Below, one piece after another: positions 1 to 7,187 of a DNA stretch of 44,146 bases. The notes under the pieces were generated by a model. It had not been told where the DNA came from and ran no database searches. It saw only the letters and a list, made by a program, of their open reading frames with translations. Source of the stretch: a virus; IMG/VR virus record IMGVR_UViG_3300025313_000035, positions 1-44,146 of that record. One strand, 5' to 3'. Position 1 is the stretch's first letter; each line of letters begins with the position of its first letter. Made by a program: the position numbers and the translations under genes.

Positions 1-31
1 CTGACCCGGATGGAAGGAAGGAAAGTGGAAA

Positions 32-358
32 ATGGCTTTGGAAACCTTGTTTTTCCAGAACAACACAGGTACAGTTACTCAGTTCTTAGGTGAACGTGTA
101 GCTTATGTCAGTAGTGAATTGCCATCGAAAGAGCGGCACACTGAGTTCAGTTATTTTATCAGTGAGCATGGGGAGCATATTCTCCAAGGTGTTGGGCGAA
201 CAAAAGTAGAAGGCGAACGGGATAGATATTGGTGTATTGTCTCCGAGGATCCGGGGGATCTTCTGCAAGGAATTTTAGGCACTGATGTGAGCAGATTAGC
301 CAAACGTCTTTTAGTCGAAGTTATTACCTATCTTGCTGATTGTGTGTGCGACGAATGA
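32..358 (+). CDS. Hypothetical protein, 108 aa
   Basis: I do not recognise the family. The protein is acidic and soluble with no membrane segment. The start follows a purine-rich GGAAGGAAAG run a few bases upstream. Its stop overlaps the ATG of the endonuclease VII gene as ATGA, so the two are probably translationally coupled at the head of the left plus-strand operon. The 31 bases before it hold no identifiable gene end. Confidence 0.65.
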   Translation: MALETLFFQNNTGTVTQFLGERVAYVSSELPSKERHTEFSYFISEHGEHILQGVGRTKVEGERDRYWCIVSEDPGDLLQGILGTDVSRLAKRLLVEVITYLADCVCDE

Positions 359-912
359 CTGACTCTACCTGCTGTAACTGCGGCCACACAGACCCCCATT
401 CCGGGGGCGGGATCGGTGTATGCCTGTCTAAGGGCTGCGGCTGTGATGGTCAGGGGCCGGAAGAGGTCTGGAAGAAAAGTTGTTCTCGTTGTGGTGAATG
501 GAAAATTCGTGAAGAATTTTATACTAGACTAGAACGTGGCGGTAATGCCGATAGTTATTGTAAATCTTGTCGTACAGAAATAAGGCGCGAAACTCGTGAA
601 AGGAATCCGGAACCCGCAATAAAGGCGAAAGAGACTTTCAATCAACGAAAGTCCCATGAAAGAAAAGAAATTAAAAAAGACCTTCTGCTTCTACAAGGCG
701 GAAGATGTGCTCTTTGCGGAACTATTCTGACTCCAGAAACTGGAGAATTGGACCATGATCATACTTGTTGTGCTAAAGGATGTATACCTTGTGTGGACTG
801 TCGTAGATCAGTCTTGTGTCATCTTTGCAACCATGGTTTAGGATTCTTTAAGGAAGATATCAATCTTCTTATTAAAGCTGTTCATTATTTAGATGTCTAT
901 GGAAACAGATGA
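355..912 (+). CDS. Recombination endonuclease VII family nuclease
   Basis: Predicted Holliday-junction and branched-DNA resolvase of the T4 gp49 (endonuclease VII) type. From the ATG at 355 it is 185 aa. The core shows a zinc-binding pair RCALC (C118, C121) matched by CHLCN (C155, C158), the catalytic-type LDHDH at 133-136, and the conserved tail CNHGLGFFKEDI. Two extra Cys-rich stretches precede it (C6 to C30, and C43 to C72), so it is longer at the N terminus than the minimal family and may carry extra zinc ribbons. An upstream in-frame start exists, but 355 overlaps the preceding stop as ATGA. It would clear branched replication intermediates before packaging. A homing role is also possible, since this fold occurs in mobile nucleases. 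Confidence 0.88.
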   Translation: MTDSTCCNCGHTDPHSGGGIGVCLSKGCGCDGQGPEEVWKKSCSRCGEWKIREEFYTRLERGGNADSYCKSCRTEIRRETRERNPEPAIKAKETFNQRKSHERKEIKKDLLLLQGGRCALCGTILTPETGELDHDHTCCAKGCIPCVDCRRSVLCHLCNHGLGFFKEDINLLIKAVHYLDVYGNR

Positions 913-915
913 ACT

Positions 916-1107
916 TTGATAGAACCAATAGAAAGTGCAGATGGCTGGGATATTACAATCTGGGTCGGAGAATCTTATACGAAGGCTAACGAGATCTTCG
1001 ATGCGGTAGCGGAATTCATACAGAAGAACTTTGATGGGCATGATGAAGAAGGATACTGCACCCTAGATTGGGGACTGGGGATGAGCCCTGCTAAGTTTGA
1101 TGACTAG
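916..1107 (+). CDS. Hypothetical protein, 63 aa, TTG start
   Basis: Small acidic protein of unknown family, lying three bases after the endonuclease VII gene and 15 bases before DNA polymerase. The only start that uses the whole frame is TTG at 916, with no good ribosome binding site, so translation probably relies on coupling. Aromatic and acidic residues dominate (DGWDITIWVGES near the start, CTLDWGLGMSP near the end). No function can be assigned. Confidence 0.55.
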   Translation: MIEPIESADGWDITIWVGESYTKANEIFDAVAEFIQKNFDGHDEEGYCTLDWGLGMSPAKFDD

Positions 1108-1122
1108 AACAAGGAAGAGGAA

Positions 1123-2859
1123 ATGTTACCAATTGAAGAAACACAGATAAATGTTGTCGATTCACACGAAGAAGTTGAAGAATTTTTTAGATGGCTTAGT
1201 CAATCACGCCAATTTTTGGCTTTTGACACCGAAACCGCTGGATTGTCCCCTCAAAGAGATGCTCTTCGTTTAGTGCAGTTTGGGGACGTAGATACAGCTT
1301 ATGTCTTCCGGGCTGACCGTTGGTTGGGTGTAGCCGAGGAAGTCTTCCAAAAGTATATTGGACTACTGGTTGGTCAAAACTCTGGTTTCGACGTGCGTTT
1401 TTTGAAGGTTCAAGGAAATATTGATGTTTCGTGGGCTAATATGCATGATACTCGAATTATGGCTCACATCTTGAATCCCAACCGCTCCACTTCCCTGAAG
1501 GCCTTAGGAGCCCAGTTTCTCACACCCCAGGCTAAACGGTTGCAGGGGGCGCTTCAAGGAGCCATGGCGGCACAAGGATGGTCTTGGGGGACGATCCCTT
1601 TTTCGTTCAGTACGTACACAGCCTACGCTGGGCTCGATTGCATACTAACTGCCCGAATAGCTGAAAAGTTCTATCCTGAAGTCGAAGCGAACTACAAAGA
1701 CGTTTATGAACTAGAACTACAGGTTGCGAGAATTTGCTCCAATATGGAAGTAAAAGGCGTTTCCATCGATCTGCCATACTGTAAGGAAAAATATGCTCAA
1801 ATCCTTGATTACTGTGCAGACGTGGAGTTCTGGTGCCTGGAAAATTACGGCGTTAGGCCTAGTGAAGCGCAACAAGTGGCGACAAAACTCGTCTCAGAAG
1901 GTGTTGATTTATCGAAGACCACTCCCACTGGAATGTGGGCGATGGACAAGGATGTCCTTGAGGGGCTGGAGCATCCACTCGCTAAGGCTGTCCTCGAACA
2001 TCGTCAGAAGACCAAGATAGGATCAAGCTACTTTCAGAATTTCTTACAGTTACATGACAACGGAGTGTTACATCCATCGATAAATACGCTTGGAGCACGG
2101 ACCGGAAGGATGGCGGTCAACACCCCAGCCTTGCAAACTATCCCTCGGGGATCGATTGTACGAGATGCTTTTCTACCACGTTCTGACGAGCATCTACTAT
2201 CCGTAGACTATGCTGGTATTGAGGCCCGGCTTTTTGCGCACTTCGCCGCAGAAGAAGAACTAATCCGTGTGTTCCATGAAGGCTTCGATCCTCATAGTTA
2301 CACTGCACAACAAGTCTTTAATGTGGAAACTCCCACTAAAGAACAGCGTCAAGTGGCCAAAGGTTGTACCTTCGCATTACTCTTTGGAGCGGGACCAGAA
2401 AAGATGGGTATAACTGCTGGAATCACGTCTGAAGAAGCTAAATTCTTTATGGACTCGTATAAAGAACGTTTTCCTGGTGTGCCTCGATTCATGAAATCCG
2501 TTGATAATGTCGCCAAGCAGCGACTCGCCGCTGAGGGTACCGGATATGTTAAAACACCTCTCGGACGGCGACAAGTTGGCGAGAAGGAAAAGTTATATGC
2601 TCTGGTGAATGCTCTCATTCAGGGCACGGCCGCCGATGTTTTTAAGCAAGCTCTAGTTAATCTAGATAATGCAGGATATGGGTCTAATATGCTCCTCCCC
2701 CTTCATGATGAAATTTTGCTCTCAGTTCCTTCTGATATTGATATACAGGAGGTGATCACTACTATGGAAGATCGAACAAGTTTCCGGGTGCCTTTGATCT
2801 GCGAAGCATCTGGCCTATTAGAAAGATGGGGTGATAAGGCTCGTGCCGTGGTGGGCTGA
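1123..2859 (+). CDS. polA: DNA polymerase I (family A) with 3'-5' exonuclease
   Basis: Replicative or repair family A polymerase, 578 aa, of the phage type lacking the 5' nuclease domain. The N-terminal DEDDy proofreading domain shows Exo I FDTET (D35, E37), Exo II GQNSGFD, and Exo III YAGLD. The polymerase domain shows motif A SVDYAGIEAR (D362), motif B R409-x3-K413 followed by FALLFGAG, and motif C LHDE (H528, D529, E530). All catalytic residues are present. The start follows AGGAAGAGG. It sits in the left plus-strand operon ahead of several tiny genes and the dNMP kinase, consistent with a nucleotide and replication module. Together with the prim-pol and SF3 helicase near 25-27 kb it would make a phage-encoded replisome. 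Confidence 0.97.
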   Translation: MLPIEETQINVVDSHEEVEEFFRWLSQSRQFLAFDTETAGLSPQRDALRLVQFGDVDTAYVFRADRWLGVAEEVFQKYIGLLVGQNSGFDVRFLKVQGNIDVSWANMHDTRIMAHILNPNRSTSLKALGAQFLTPQAKRLQGALQGAMAAQGWSWGTIPFSFSTYTAYAGLDCILTARIAEKFYPEVEANYKDVYELELQVARICSNMEVKGVSIDLPYCKEKYAQILDYCADVEFWCLENYGVRPSEAQQVATKLVSEGVDLSKTTPTGMWAMDKDVLEGLEHPLAKAVLEHRQKTKIGSSYFQNFLQLHDNGVLHPSINTLGARTGRMAVNTPALQTIPRGSIVRDAFLPRSDEHLLSVDYAGIEARLFAHFAAEEELIRVFHEGFDPHSYTAQQVFNVETPTKEQRQVAKGCTFALLFGAGPEKMGITAGITSEEAKFFMDSYKERFPGVPRFMKSVDNVAKQRLAAEGTGYVKTPLGRRQVGEKEKLYALVNALIQGTAADVFKQALVNLDNAGYGSNMLLPLHDEILLSVPSDIDIQEVITTMEDRTSFRVPLICEASGLLERWGDKARAVVG

Positions 2860-2956
2860 AGAAATCCAAGTCGCTATTGAATATCTGGAAACAGGACAAA
2901 TCCAAGCCGCTCTAATGCTCTTGAAAGACATGATCAACTATGACGAATCGGAATGA
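2843..2956 (+). CDS. Small protein, 37 aa, GTG start
   Basis: Short frame opening at GTG 2843 inside the end of the polymerase gene, after an ATAAGG ribosome-binding sequence. It encodes an amphipathic helix-like peptide starting MPWWAEEIQVAIEYLETG. Its stop overlaps the next start region and it fills an otherwise empty gap on the coding strand. The family is unknown. Support is position, the ribosome binding site and good codon content. Confidence 0.5.
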   Translation: MPWWAEEIQVAIEYLETGQIQAALMLLKDMINYDESE

Positions 2957-3107
2957 TAATTATCTAGAGAAACATATCCAATGCAAAGTACAATTTACAA
3001 CTAGCGCCCCGGACCCTCAAAGCCTCATGGACGACTTTGAAATGTGGGTGAATCTACGGTACCCCAAAGTCATATTCAAGTGGCGGGACCAGAAGAAAAA
3101 TGACTGA
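2940..3107 (+). CDS. Small protein, 55 aa
   Basis: Frame from ATG 2940, overlapping the previous small gene by 17 bases and the next by 8. It is a soluble peptide with FTTSAPDPQSLMDDFEMW in the middle and a basic tail (KWRDQKKND). Similar short proteins are common in actinophage replication operons, but I cannot name a family. Confidence 0.5.
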   Translation: MTNRNDNYLEKHIQCKVQFTTSAPDPQSLMDDFEMWVNLRYPKVIFKWRDQKKND

Positions 3108-3279
3108 GCCCCCTTGCGGTCGGTGTGGGAAGCCTGCCACAGGCTTTGCAGCGATCAATGACCAGCGGTACTGCCACGGCGATGACGACGAGACTCCGAC
3201 CTGTTACGAAGTGGCTCAGTGGCAGGACAAATGGAAGAGCGTCGGACTACACACTTCTAACTTGAAAAAGGAACACTAA
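3100..3279 (+). CDS. Small zinc-binding protein, 59 aa
   Basis: Starts at ATG 3100 overlapping the previous stop. The N terminus CGRCGKPATGFAAINDQRYC, followed by HGDDDETPTC, gives paired cysteines and a histidine typical of a small zinc ribbon or treble clef. Its own stop (TAA 3277-3279) shares a base with the next ATG. It probably binds zinc. The partner or substrate is unknown. Confidence 0.6.
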   Translation: MTEPPCGRCGKPATGFAAINDQRYCHGDDDETPTCYEVAQWQDKWKSVGLHTSNLKKEH

Positions 3280-3437
3280 TGAATGAAGCGGCCTGTGCTA
3301 CCGAAAGAAGTAAAACTCCCACCAACAATAGTTGTTGCACCAAATGCGATGCTCAGATCAAGGAACTGGAAGACCGGATTGAACAGATCCGGGCCTGCCT
3401 TATTGAACTGGAACATTTGACTAGGAGAAGCTCATGA
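3279..3437 (+). CDS. Small Cys-containing coiled-coil protein, 52 aa
   Basis: ATG 3279 overlaps the preceding TAA by one base, and the stop TGA overlaps the ATG of the kinase gene. The sequence has a CCTKC cluster in the middle, followed by a heptad-like stretch (IKELEDRIEQIRACLIELE), suggesting a short coiled coil with a metal or disulfide site. Function unknown. Tight packing on both sides supports it being real. Confidence 0.55.
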   Translation: MNEAACATERSKTPTNNSCCTKCDAQIKELEDRIEQIRACLIELEHLTRRSS

Positions 3438-3949
3438 TTGTGGGCCTGTCAGGACTCTCACGCAGCGGCAAGGATTCCGTTGCTCAAATCCTTCAGAAGG
3501 AAGAAGGCTATGAATGGCGGAGTTTTGCTTCCAATCTTCGTGCTATTCTGCTGGCTATCAATCCTTATCTAATTGAAATAGATATGCGTCTGCAGCCTGC
3601 TGTTGCAGATTACGGATGGGATTGGGTAAAAGAATATGCTTATGAATCCGTTGAACAAATGATTACTCTTGGGCAAAGTGTCCGAGATATCGATCCAAAT
3701 TTCTGGGTTACGCCGGTCCTCAAAGATCTAACCAAAGACTCAAAGGTAGTGATAAGCGATGTACGCCAAAGAAACGAAGCAATGGGAATCCATCACCGAC
3801 AAGGCCAACTCTGGAAAGTGTTGCGATCTGGAACAATTGCCCGTGGTATGGATAATATGCTTGATGATTGGAAGTTTGATCGCATTATCTACAACAATGG
3901 TGGTTTGGATGATCTTGCAGTAGCAGTAAGAGCGGCTCTCAATGCCTAG
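3434..3949 (+). CDS. Deoxynucleoside monophosphate kinase
   Basis: Predicted P-loop kinase phosphorylating dNMPs to dNDPs for phage DNA synthesis. The N-terminal Walker A is GLSRSGKDS (about residues 7-15), in the form typical of phage dNMP kinases, with a central VISDVRQRNE segment matching the strand and arginine region of the family. At 171 aa it is near the short end for the group. ATG 3434 overlaps the previous stop, and the end overlaps the RuvC-like gene by 8 bases. It lies just downstream of DNA polymerase, supporting a precursor-supply role. Confidence 0.85.
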   Translation: MIVGLSGLSRSGKDSVAQILQKEEGYEWRSFASNLRAILLAINPYLIEIDMRLQPAVADYGWDWVKEYAYESVEQMITLGQSVRDIDPNFWVTPVLKDLTKDSKVVISDVRQRNEAMGIHHRQGQLWKVLRSGTIARGMDNMLDDWKFDRIIYNNGGLDDLAVAVRAALNA

Positions 3950-4430
3950 GGTAATCGGAATAGACCCAGGCAAAACCACGGGCATTTGCTCATTCTATGT
4001 CGAAGACCCAAAAGATCACCCAGCTTGTTTGGAAAGCTATGAACTGGGGTTCCAAGGAGCAGGACAATATCTAGAAAATCATCTAGGGAGTTATCAAACA
4101 ATTGTAATATGTGAGGCCTTTTTGATAACGACCGCCACGGCGAAGAAATCTTTTGCGCCGTGGAGTCTTGAGGTCATTGGGCTCACTAAGTTTTTCTGTG
4201 CTAAAGTTGGCGTTCCTTTATTTATGTATGCTCCAGCTACGCACAAACGATTAGTAAGCAATGATGTGCTGAAACGGGTTCATCTATTCGTGCCTGGGGA
4301 ACATGCCCGTGACGCCGCCCGGATAGGGGTCTATCATTGTCTTACGCAGCTTAGTCTGCTGCAATACGCGCTGAAGGAGGAGGATCCTAATGGCGCAGGT
4401 AACGAAGGAGAAGGCCAAGGAGATCGCTGA
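3942..4430 (+). CDS. RuvC-like Holliday junction resolvase
   Basis: RNase H-fold nuclease of the phage RuvC-like group, 162 aa. Visible are the first acidic motif IGIDPGKTTG (D8), the second ICEAF (E58) and the C-terminal HARDAARIGVYH (H121, D124). These are the usual metal ligands. It would resolve recombination junctions, possibly redundantly with endonuclease VII at the start of the window. The last 41 bases overlap the Pup-like gene in another frame and encode a Gly/Glu-rich tail. Confidence 0.82.
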   Translation: MPRVIGIDPGKTTGICSFYVEDPKDHPACLESYELGFQGAGQYLENHLGSYQTIVICEAFLITTATAKKSFAPWSLEVIGLTKFFCAKVGVPLFMYAPATHKRLVSNDVLKRVHLFVPGEHARDAARIGVYHCLTQLSLLQYALKEEDPNGAGNEGEGQGDR

Positions 4431-4593
4431 GAAGGACGCTGAGCAGCAGGACACCGCTCAGAAGACCCGTGACGCCAAGGTCCAGAAGCGCCAAGACAAG
4501 ATTCAGGAAATTGATGATTTAATTGATTCAATAGACGAAATTCTAGAAAACCAAGAAGCTTTGATTCAATACCGCCAGAGAGGCGGCCAATGA
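4390..4593 (+). CDS. Pup-like protein (prokaryotic ubiquitin-like protein)
   Basis: 67-aa protein strongly resembling actinobacterial Pup, the tag that marks proteins for the mycobacterial-type proteasome. It starts MAQ, has a long charged, probably disordered N-terminal half (Lys/Glu/Asp/Gln rich), then EIDDLIDSIDEILENQEA, and ends RQRGGQ. Mycobacterium tuberculosis Pup is 64 aa, starts MAQ, has DDLLDEIDDVLEEN in the same place and ends QKGGQ. The C-terminal Gly-Gly-Gln is what Dop deamidates and PafA ligates. No PafA, Dop or proteasome gene was seen here, so it would depend on host enzymes. A strong AAGGAGGAGG ribosome binding site precedes ATG 4390. It overlaps the RuvC-like gene and its stop overlaps the next ATG. 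It may redirect host proteolysis or act as decoy. Identification rests on length, heptads and tail, not a database search. Confidence 0.82.
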   Translation: MAQVTKEKAKEIAEKDAEQQDTAQKTRDAKVQKRQDKIQEIDDLIDSIDEILENQEALIQYRQRGGQ

Positions 4594-4880
4594 CCTATAT
4601 CTCCCATGACGGTAAAGGCACCGTCGCTCTCCAAGCAACTTTGGCGGCGGCCACATCTGAGCAAAGCTTGCATGGTGAGATTCAAGGTCCACATCATCCA
4701 GTGGCATGCCTAGGACAACTAGGTCTAGATGAAGATGGAACGATGTGGTGTGATCACTCAAAGGCCGGTCCCGAGAATCTTCGCAATCAAGCGATAATTG
4801 ATGCCACCACGGCTATTTTATTGATTGAATTACTGTGGGAAAAGGAAAATAAAAAAGCGCCCAGCCCCAAAAAGGACTGA
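4590..4880 (+). CDS. Hypothetical protein downstream of Pup-like gene, 96 aa
   Basis: ATG 4590 overlaps the stop of the Pup-like gene, so the two are likely co-translated and may act together. The protein has a Gly/His-rich first half, a CLGQLGLDEDGTMWCDHS segment with two Cys that could bind metal, a hydrophobic helix (DATTAILLIELLW) and a Lys-rich tail. I do not recognise the family. It is the last gene of the left plus-strand operon. Confidence 0.65.
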   Translation: MTYISHDGKGTVALQATLAAATSEQSLHGEIQGPHHPVACLGQLGLDEDGTMWCDHSKAGPENLRNQAIIDATTAILLIELLWEKENKKAPSPKKD

Positions 4881-4886
4881 GCGCTT
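4855..4886. terminator. Hairpin between convergent genes
   Basis: Inverted repeat AAGCGCCCAG / CTGAGCGCTT with one mismatch and a 12-base loop, at the junction of the plus-strand operon ending at 4880 and the minus-strand genes ending at 4898. No long T run follows on either strand, so termination strength is uncertain. Its place between convergent stops is typical of a shared terminator. Confidence 0.5.
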
Positions 4887-4897
4887 AGTAATTGGAA

Positions 4898-5053
4898 TCA
4901 GTCGGCTAGGTTGGCAGCACCAAGTAGGGCTAGACCCAGAGCAACCTGGTTATCGCCAACTCCTACATCCACGCCAAAAGCGGCGAGACCTAGGGTAGCA
5001 ACAGCAGCTAGGGTTAGGGTATGTCCAGACACTACGTTATCCAGGATAGACAT
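4898..5053 (-). CDS. Small hydrophobic membrane protein, 51 aa
   Basis: Encoded from an ATG at 5053 behind a near-consensus GGAGGAGGTGAAT ribosome binding site, so probably well expressed. It is almost entirely Ala/Leu/Val/Gly, with two hydrophobic stretches (LTLAAVATLGLAAFG and VALGLALLGAANLA) separated by an Asp-containing turn. It could be a two-pass membrane peptide or an amphipathic assembly. No charged tail typical of a holin is seen, so no lysis role is claimed. It is the last gene of the long minus-strand run. Confidence 0.7.
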   Translation of the reverse strand: MSILDNVVSGHTLTLAAVATLGLAAFGVDVGVGDNQVALGLALLGAANLAD

Positions 5054-5055
5054 AT

Positions 5056-5517
5056 TCACCTCCTCCATCTTTTCTTAGACTCCTGACGAAGTCTACGTTT
5101 GCAAATGCGACATTCTCTGTGTCCATCTGGACGGATATAAACATTATCAGTTATAAGTGAATGTCCCCATTTACACTCTGATTTAGGAGGTGTCCTACTA
5201 ATCAAAATATTAGGATTAGGTTTATAATTTCCAACCCTATTTTGGAGAGGGGGCACAGAACGAAGATGATCAGGGCGCACACAATGGCGTACTCGGCAAA
5301 TATGATCTATTTCTTCTCCATTAGGGATAGAGCCTACAAATAATTGATATAAAATACGATGAGCTGTTGTTCCTGTCCATTTTCCATTTTTATCCCAAAA
5401 AGTTATCATACCATAGCCATCTGGACTTATTGTTCCTGTCCAGGGCCAACATCCATCTCCCACTAAAAATTTTTTGCTTATTCGGTCCAGTAAGTAGTCA
5501 CTCATTTGTTCGCTCAC
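5056..5517 (-). CDS. HNH homing-type endonuclease
   Basis: 153 aa. Conserved phage HNH pattern: GCWPWTGTISPDGYG near the start, TTAHRILYQLFVG, then the HNH core EEIDHICRVRHCVRPDHLRSV. The C terminus adds CKWGHSLITDNVYI...CRICKRR, a zinc-binding extension seen in other free-standing HNH genes of this window. GTG 5517 gives the longest frame. ATG 5505 is the alternative and neither has a perfect ribosome binding site. It probably cuts DNA at a specific site and spreads as a selfish gene. Confidence 0.88.
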   Translation of the reverse strand: MSEQMSDYLLDRISKKFLVGDGCWPWTGTISPDGYGMITFWDKNGKWTGTTAHRILYQLFVGSIPNGEEIDHICRVRHCVRPDHLRSVPPLQNRVGNYKPNPNILISRTPPKSECKWGHSLITDNVYIRPDGHRECRICKRRLRQESKKRWRR

Positions 5518-5580
5518 GGCGGGCAGGCTCCCTCATATCCTTCAGGGGCTGTCAGTAGCCAGAGGAAGAACTCATAAATT

Positions 5581-5745
5581 TTATCTAGCACGCCTGCGTT
5601 CCTTTCTGTTCTTCAGTTTAATTGGTTCATCTTGGATGACTGGCGGTTCCTGTGAGACTGCATGCAGGAAGGCGGTGCGTTCAGCTTGTTCTGCACGGTT
5701 AGCCCTGCGTCTCTGCTTCGATTGCAAGCTGTTCCTGCGACTCAT
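5581..5745 (-). CDS. Small Arg/Lys-rich basic protein, 54 aa
   Basis: Start chosen at ATG 5745 because GGAAGGAGG lies just upstream; a longer frame to 5949 would read through the neighbouring gene. The peptide begins MSRRNSLQSKQRRRANR and ends KNRKERRRAR, so it is strongly basic at both ends with a neutral middle, suggesting nucleic-acid binding. It overlaps the 3' end of the upstream gene by 47 bases. Family unknown. Confidence 0.6.
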   Translation of the reverse strand: MSRRNSLQSKQRRRANRAEQAERTAFLHAVSQEPPVIQDEPIKLKNRKERRRAR

Positions 5746-6127
5746 GGCGGGCCTCCTTCCAGGCAGCGAGGACCGGTCCCACACAAACACCACATCGACA
5801 GTTATGTCTCCGTAATGCCTCAGCCAGGCGGTCAGCGAGAAGCCGGTTTGCTTCATACAACTCAAACCAGTGCATGGCAGTCTTTCGGTTCCGCTCCACC
5901 TCGGCCTCGGCCCGCTCCACCTCCGTCTCGGCGGCGACTCTTTTGACACAGTGATGGCGGGCTTCGGCCTCAGCCAGCACGGCCCGCTGCTCTAGTGTCT
6001 CCCAGTAGCGGTCGCAGGTCGCCCGGTGCGGATCTAGATGCGGGGCCGCTGCCTCGACGACGAGTCTTGCTTGTTCCTCAGGAATGCCTGCTTCCATGGC
6101 TGCTTGGATTGCCTGTTCTAGTTCCAT
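5699..6127 (-). CDS. Hypothetical helical protein, 142 aa
   Basis: Ala/Glu/Arg-rich, probably largely helical or coiled coil, with a Cys pair near the end (HNCRCGVC). Its first residues MELEQAIQAAMEA closely match those of the adjacent HNH gene (MSLEKAIEAATEA), see findings. Its start overlaps the HNH stop by ten bases. Function unknown. Confidence 0.65.
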   Translation of the reverse strand: MELEQAIQAAMEAGIPEEQARLVVEAAAPHLDPHRATCDRYWETLEQRAVLAEAEARHHCVKRVAAETEVERAEAEVERNRKTAMHWFELYEANRLLADRLAEALRRHNCRCGVCVGPVLAAWKEARHESQEQLAIEAETQG

Positions 6128-6582
6128 CGCTTACCATTCCTGACTCGTTGGATTGTTGTTGGATGAACCCCATAGATCTGAGCTAAAACACGGCTACTTT
6201 CAGGACGGCTCTTTATCTCTTTTACTTGGATAGCAGTAAGCCTTGCTCGCCCATTATCCTCGCCTCGGGCTCTCTGTGCCTCTGTGGGCTGCTGAGGAAG
6301 CACGTAACGATGACGACCCTTAGCTTTGGCATCATTGAGGTTGTCGCTTTGCGTACCAAGGAAGAGATGCTCCAATCGGATGCAAGGCGGATTGTCACAG
6401 TGATGACAAACGAGCATGTCTTCGGGTATCGGACCATGCGTCCTGATCCAGGCGACCCGGTGAGCGGCCTGGCGGCGTCCCTCAAACATGACTCGTCGGT
6501 ACCCACCTCCGCCACGGCTACCAGCACCTTCAATGCAAGGCAGTGCCTCAGTTGCTGCTTCGATAGCCTTTTCAAGACTCAT
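6118..6582 (-). CDS. HNH endonuclease with C-terminal HTH
   Basis: 154 aa. The HNH core is seen in HRVAWIRTHGPIPEDM, LVCHHCDNPPCIRLEHLFLGT and DNLNDAKAKGR. The tail (LTAIQVKEIKSRPESS...IYGVHPTTIQRVRNGKRW) is a helix-turn-helix DNA-recognition repeat common in homing HNH proteins. The N terminus lacks the usual GCWxWTG and instead starts MSLEKAIEAATEAL, like the following gene, suggesting fusion to a copied gene start. ATG 6582 overlaps the stop of the cupin-like gene. Confidence 0.85.
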   Translation of the reverse strand: MSLEKAIEAATEALPCIEGAGSRGGGGYRRVMFEGRRQAAHRVAWIRTHGPIPEDMLVCHHCDNPPCIRLEHLFLGTQSDNLNDAKAKGRHRYVLPQQPTEAQRARGEDNGRARLTAIQVKEIKSRPESSRVLAQIYGVHPTTIQRVRNGKRWN

Positions 6583-7052
6583 CAGTAATTATACCTTTCA
6601 TCCGGGAGTTTATTCTCATATTCCTTATAGTTAACGAATCCCTCTTGAGTCATGAATCCCCAAGTTGTTGTTCTTCGACCGCAAAAGAATAAGGTCCAAG
6701 CTGGTTTATCTTTGATCAATTCTAGCGCATGAAAATCTTTGATACTCTTTCTATTGATCATCAAAGGCCAGTAACGTCGCACCTTTTGAGGCATTCCATG
6801 CATTTGGATATCTTCAAAGGTATGTTCTTTATACCCACCCCATAAGATTATAGAAATGAAACCCCATGGGTGTGAATGGAGATCTCGTAGCCCATCAGAC
6901 ATTTTTATCTTGTGAATGCGAATTGAAGGGCGAAGATCATCCTCGCCTTTACTGCCCCAAATGAAAAACCGTACTAGGTATTCTTTGTCTGGATCTTCAG
7001 CGATACGGATGATCTTGAAGGGCATCAACTTGCGGAGCAATCGTTCTATCAT
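6582..7052 (-). CDS. Cupin-fold-like protein, 156 aa
   Basis: Central DLHSHPWGFISIILWGGYKE followed after a gap by AWTLFFCGRRTTTWGF resembles the two cupin motifs (metal-binding His pair, then a beta barrel strand). Similar small cupin-like proteins occur in phages, with no settled activity. It sits between an HNH gene and a small membrane protein in the minus-strand run. The assignment is to a fold only. A 2OG or isomerase activity cannot be told from the sequence. Confidence 0.55.
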   Translation of the reverse strand: MIERLLRKLMPFKIIRIAEDPDKEYLVRFFIWGSKGEDDLRPSIRIHKIKMSDGLRDLHSHPWGFISIILWGGYKEHTFEDIQMHGMPQKVRRYWPLMINRKSIKDFHALELIKDKPAWTLFFCGRRTTTWGFMTQEGFVNYKEYENKLPDERYNY

Positions 7053-7187
7053 TCAAAGTCCTGTGCCAGTCCCCCAGATCAATATTCCCAAAGCCAAAAA
7101 CAAACTCAAACCCCTAGTTAAAGTGTTATCACCCCTAACAACCGCATAACTGAACATAACTGTGAGTAGCCAGCCGAACGTTGTCAA
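7053..7187 (-). CDS. Small two-helix membrane protein, 44 aa
   Basis: Frame from TTG 7187, which overlaps the upstream TGA, to TGA at 7053-7055, just two bases before the start of the cupin-like gene. It has two hydrophobic segments (FGWLLTVMFSYAVV and LSLFLALGILIW) divided by an RGDNTLTRG loop. No better start exists except an internal ATG that would remove the first helix. Function unknown. Confidence 0.45.
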   Translation of the reverse strand: MTTFGWLLTVMFSYAVVRGDNTLTRGLSLFLALGILIWGTGTGL

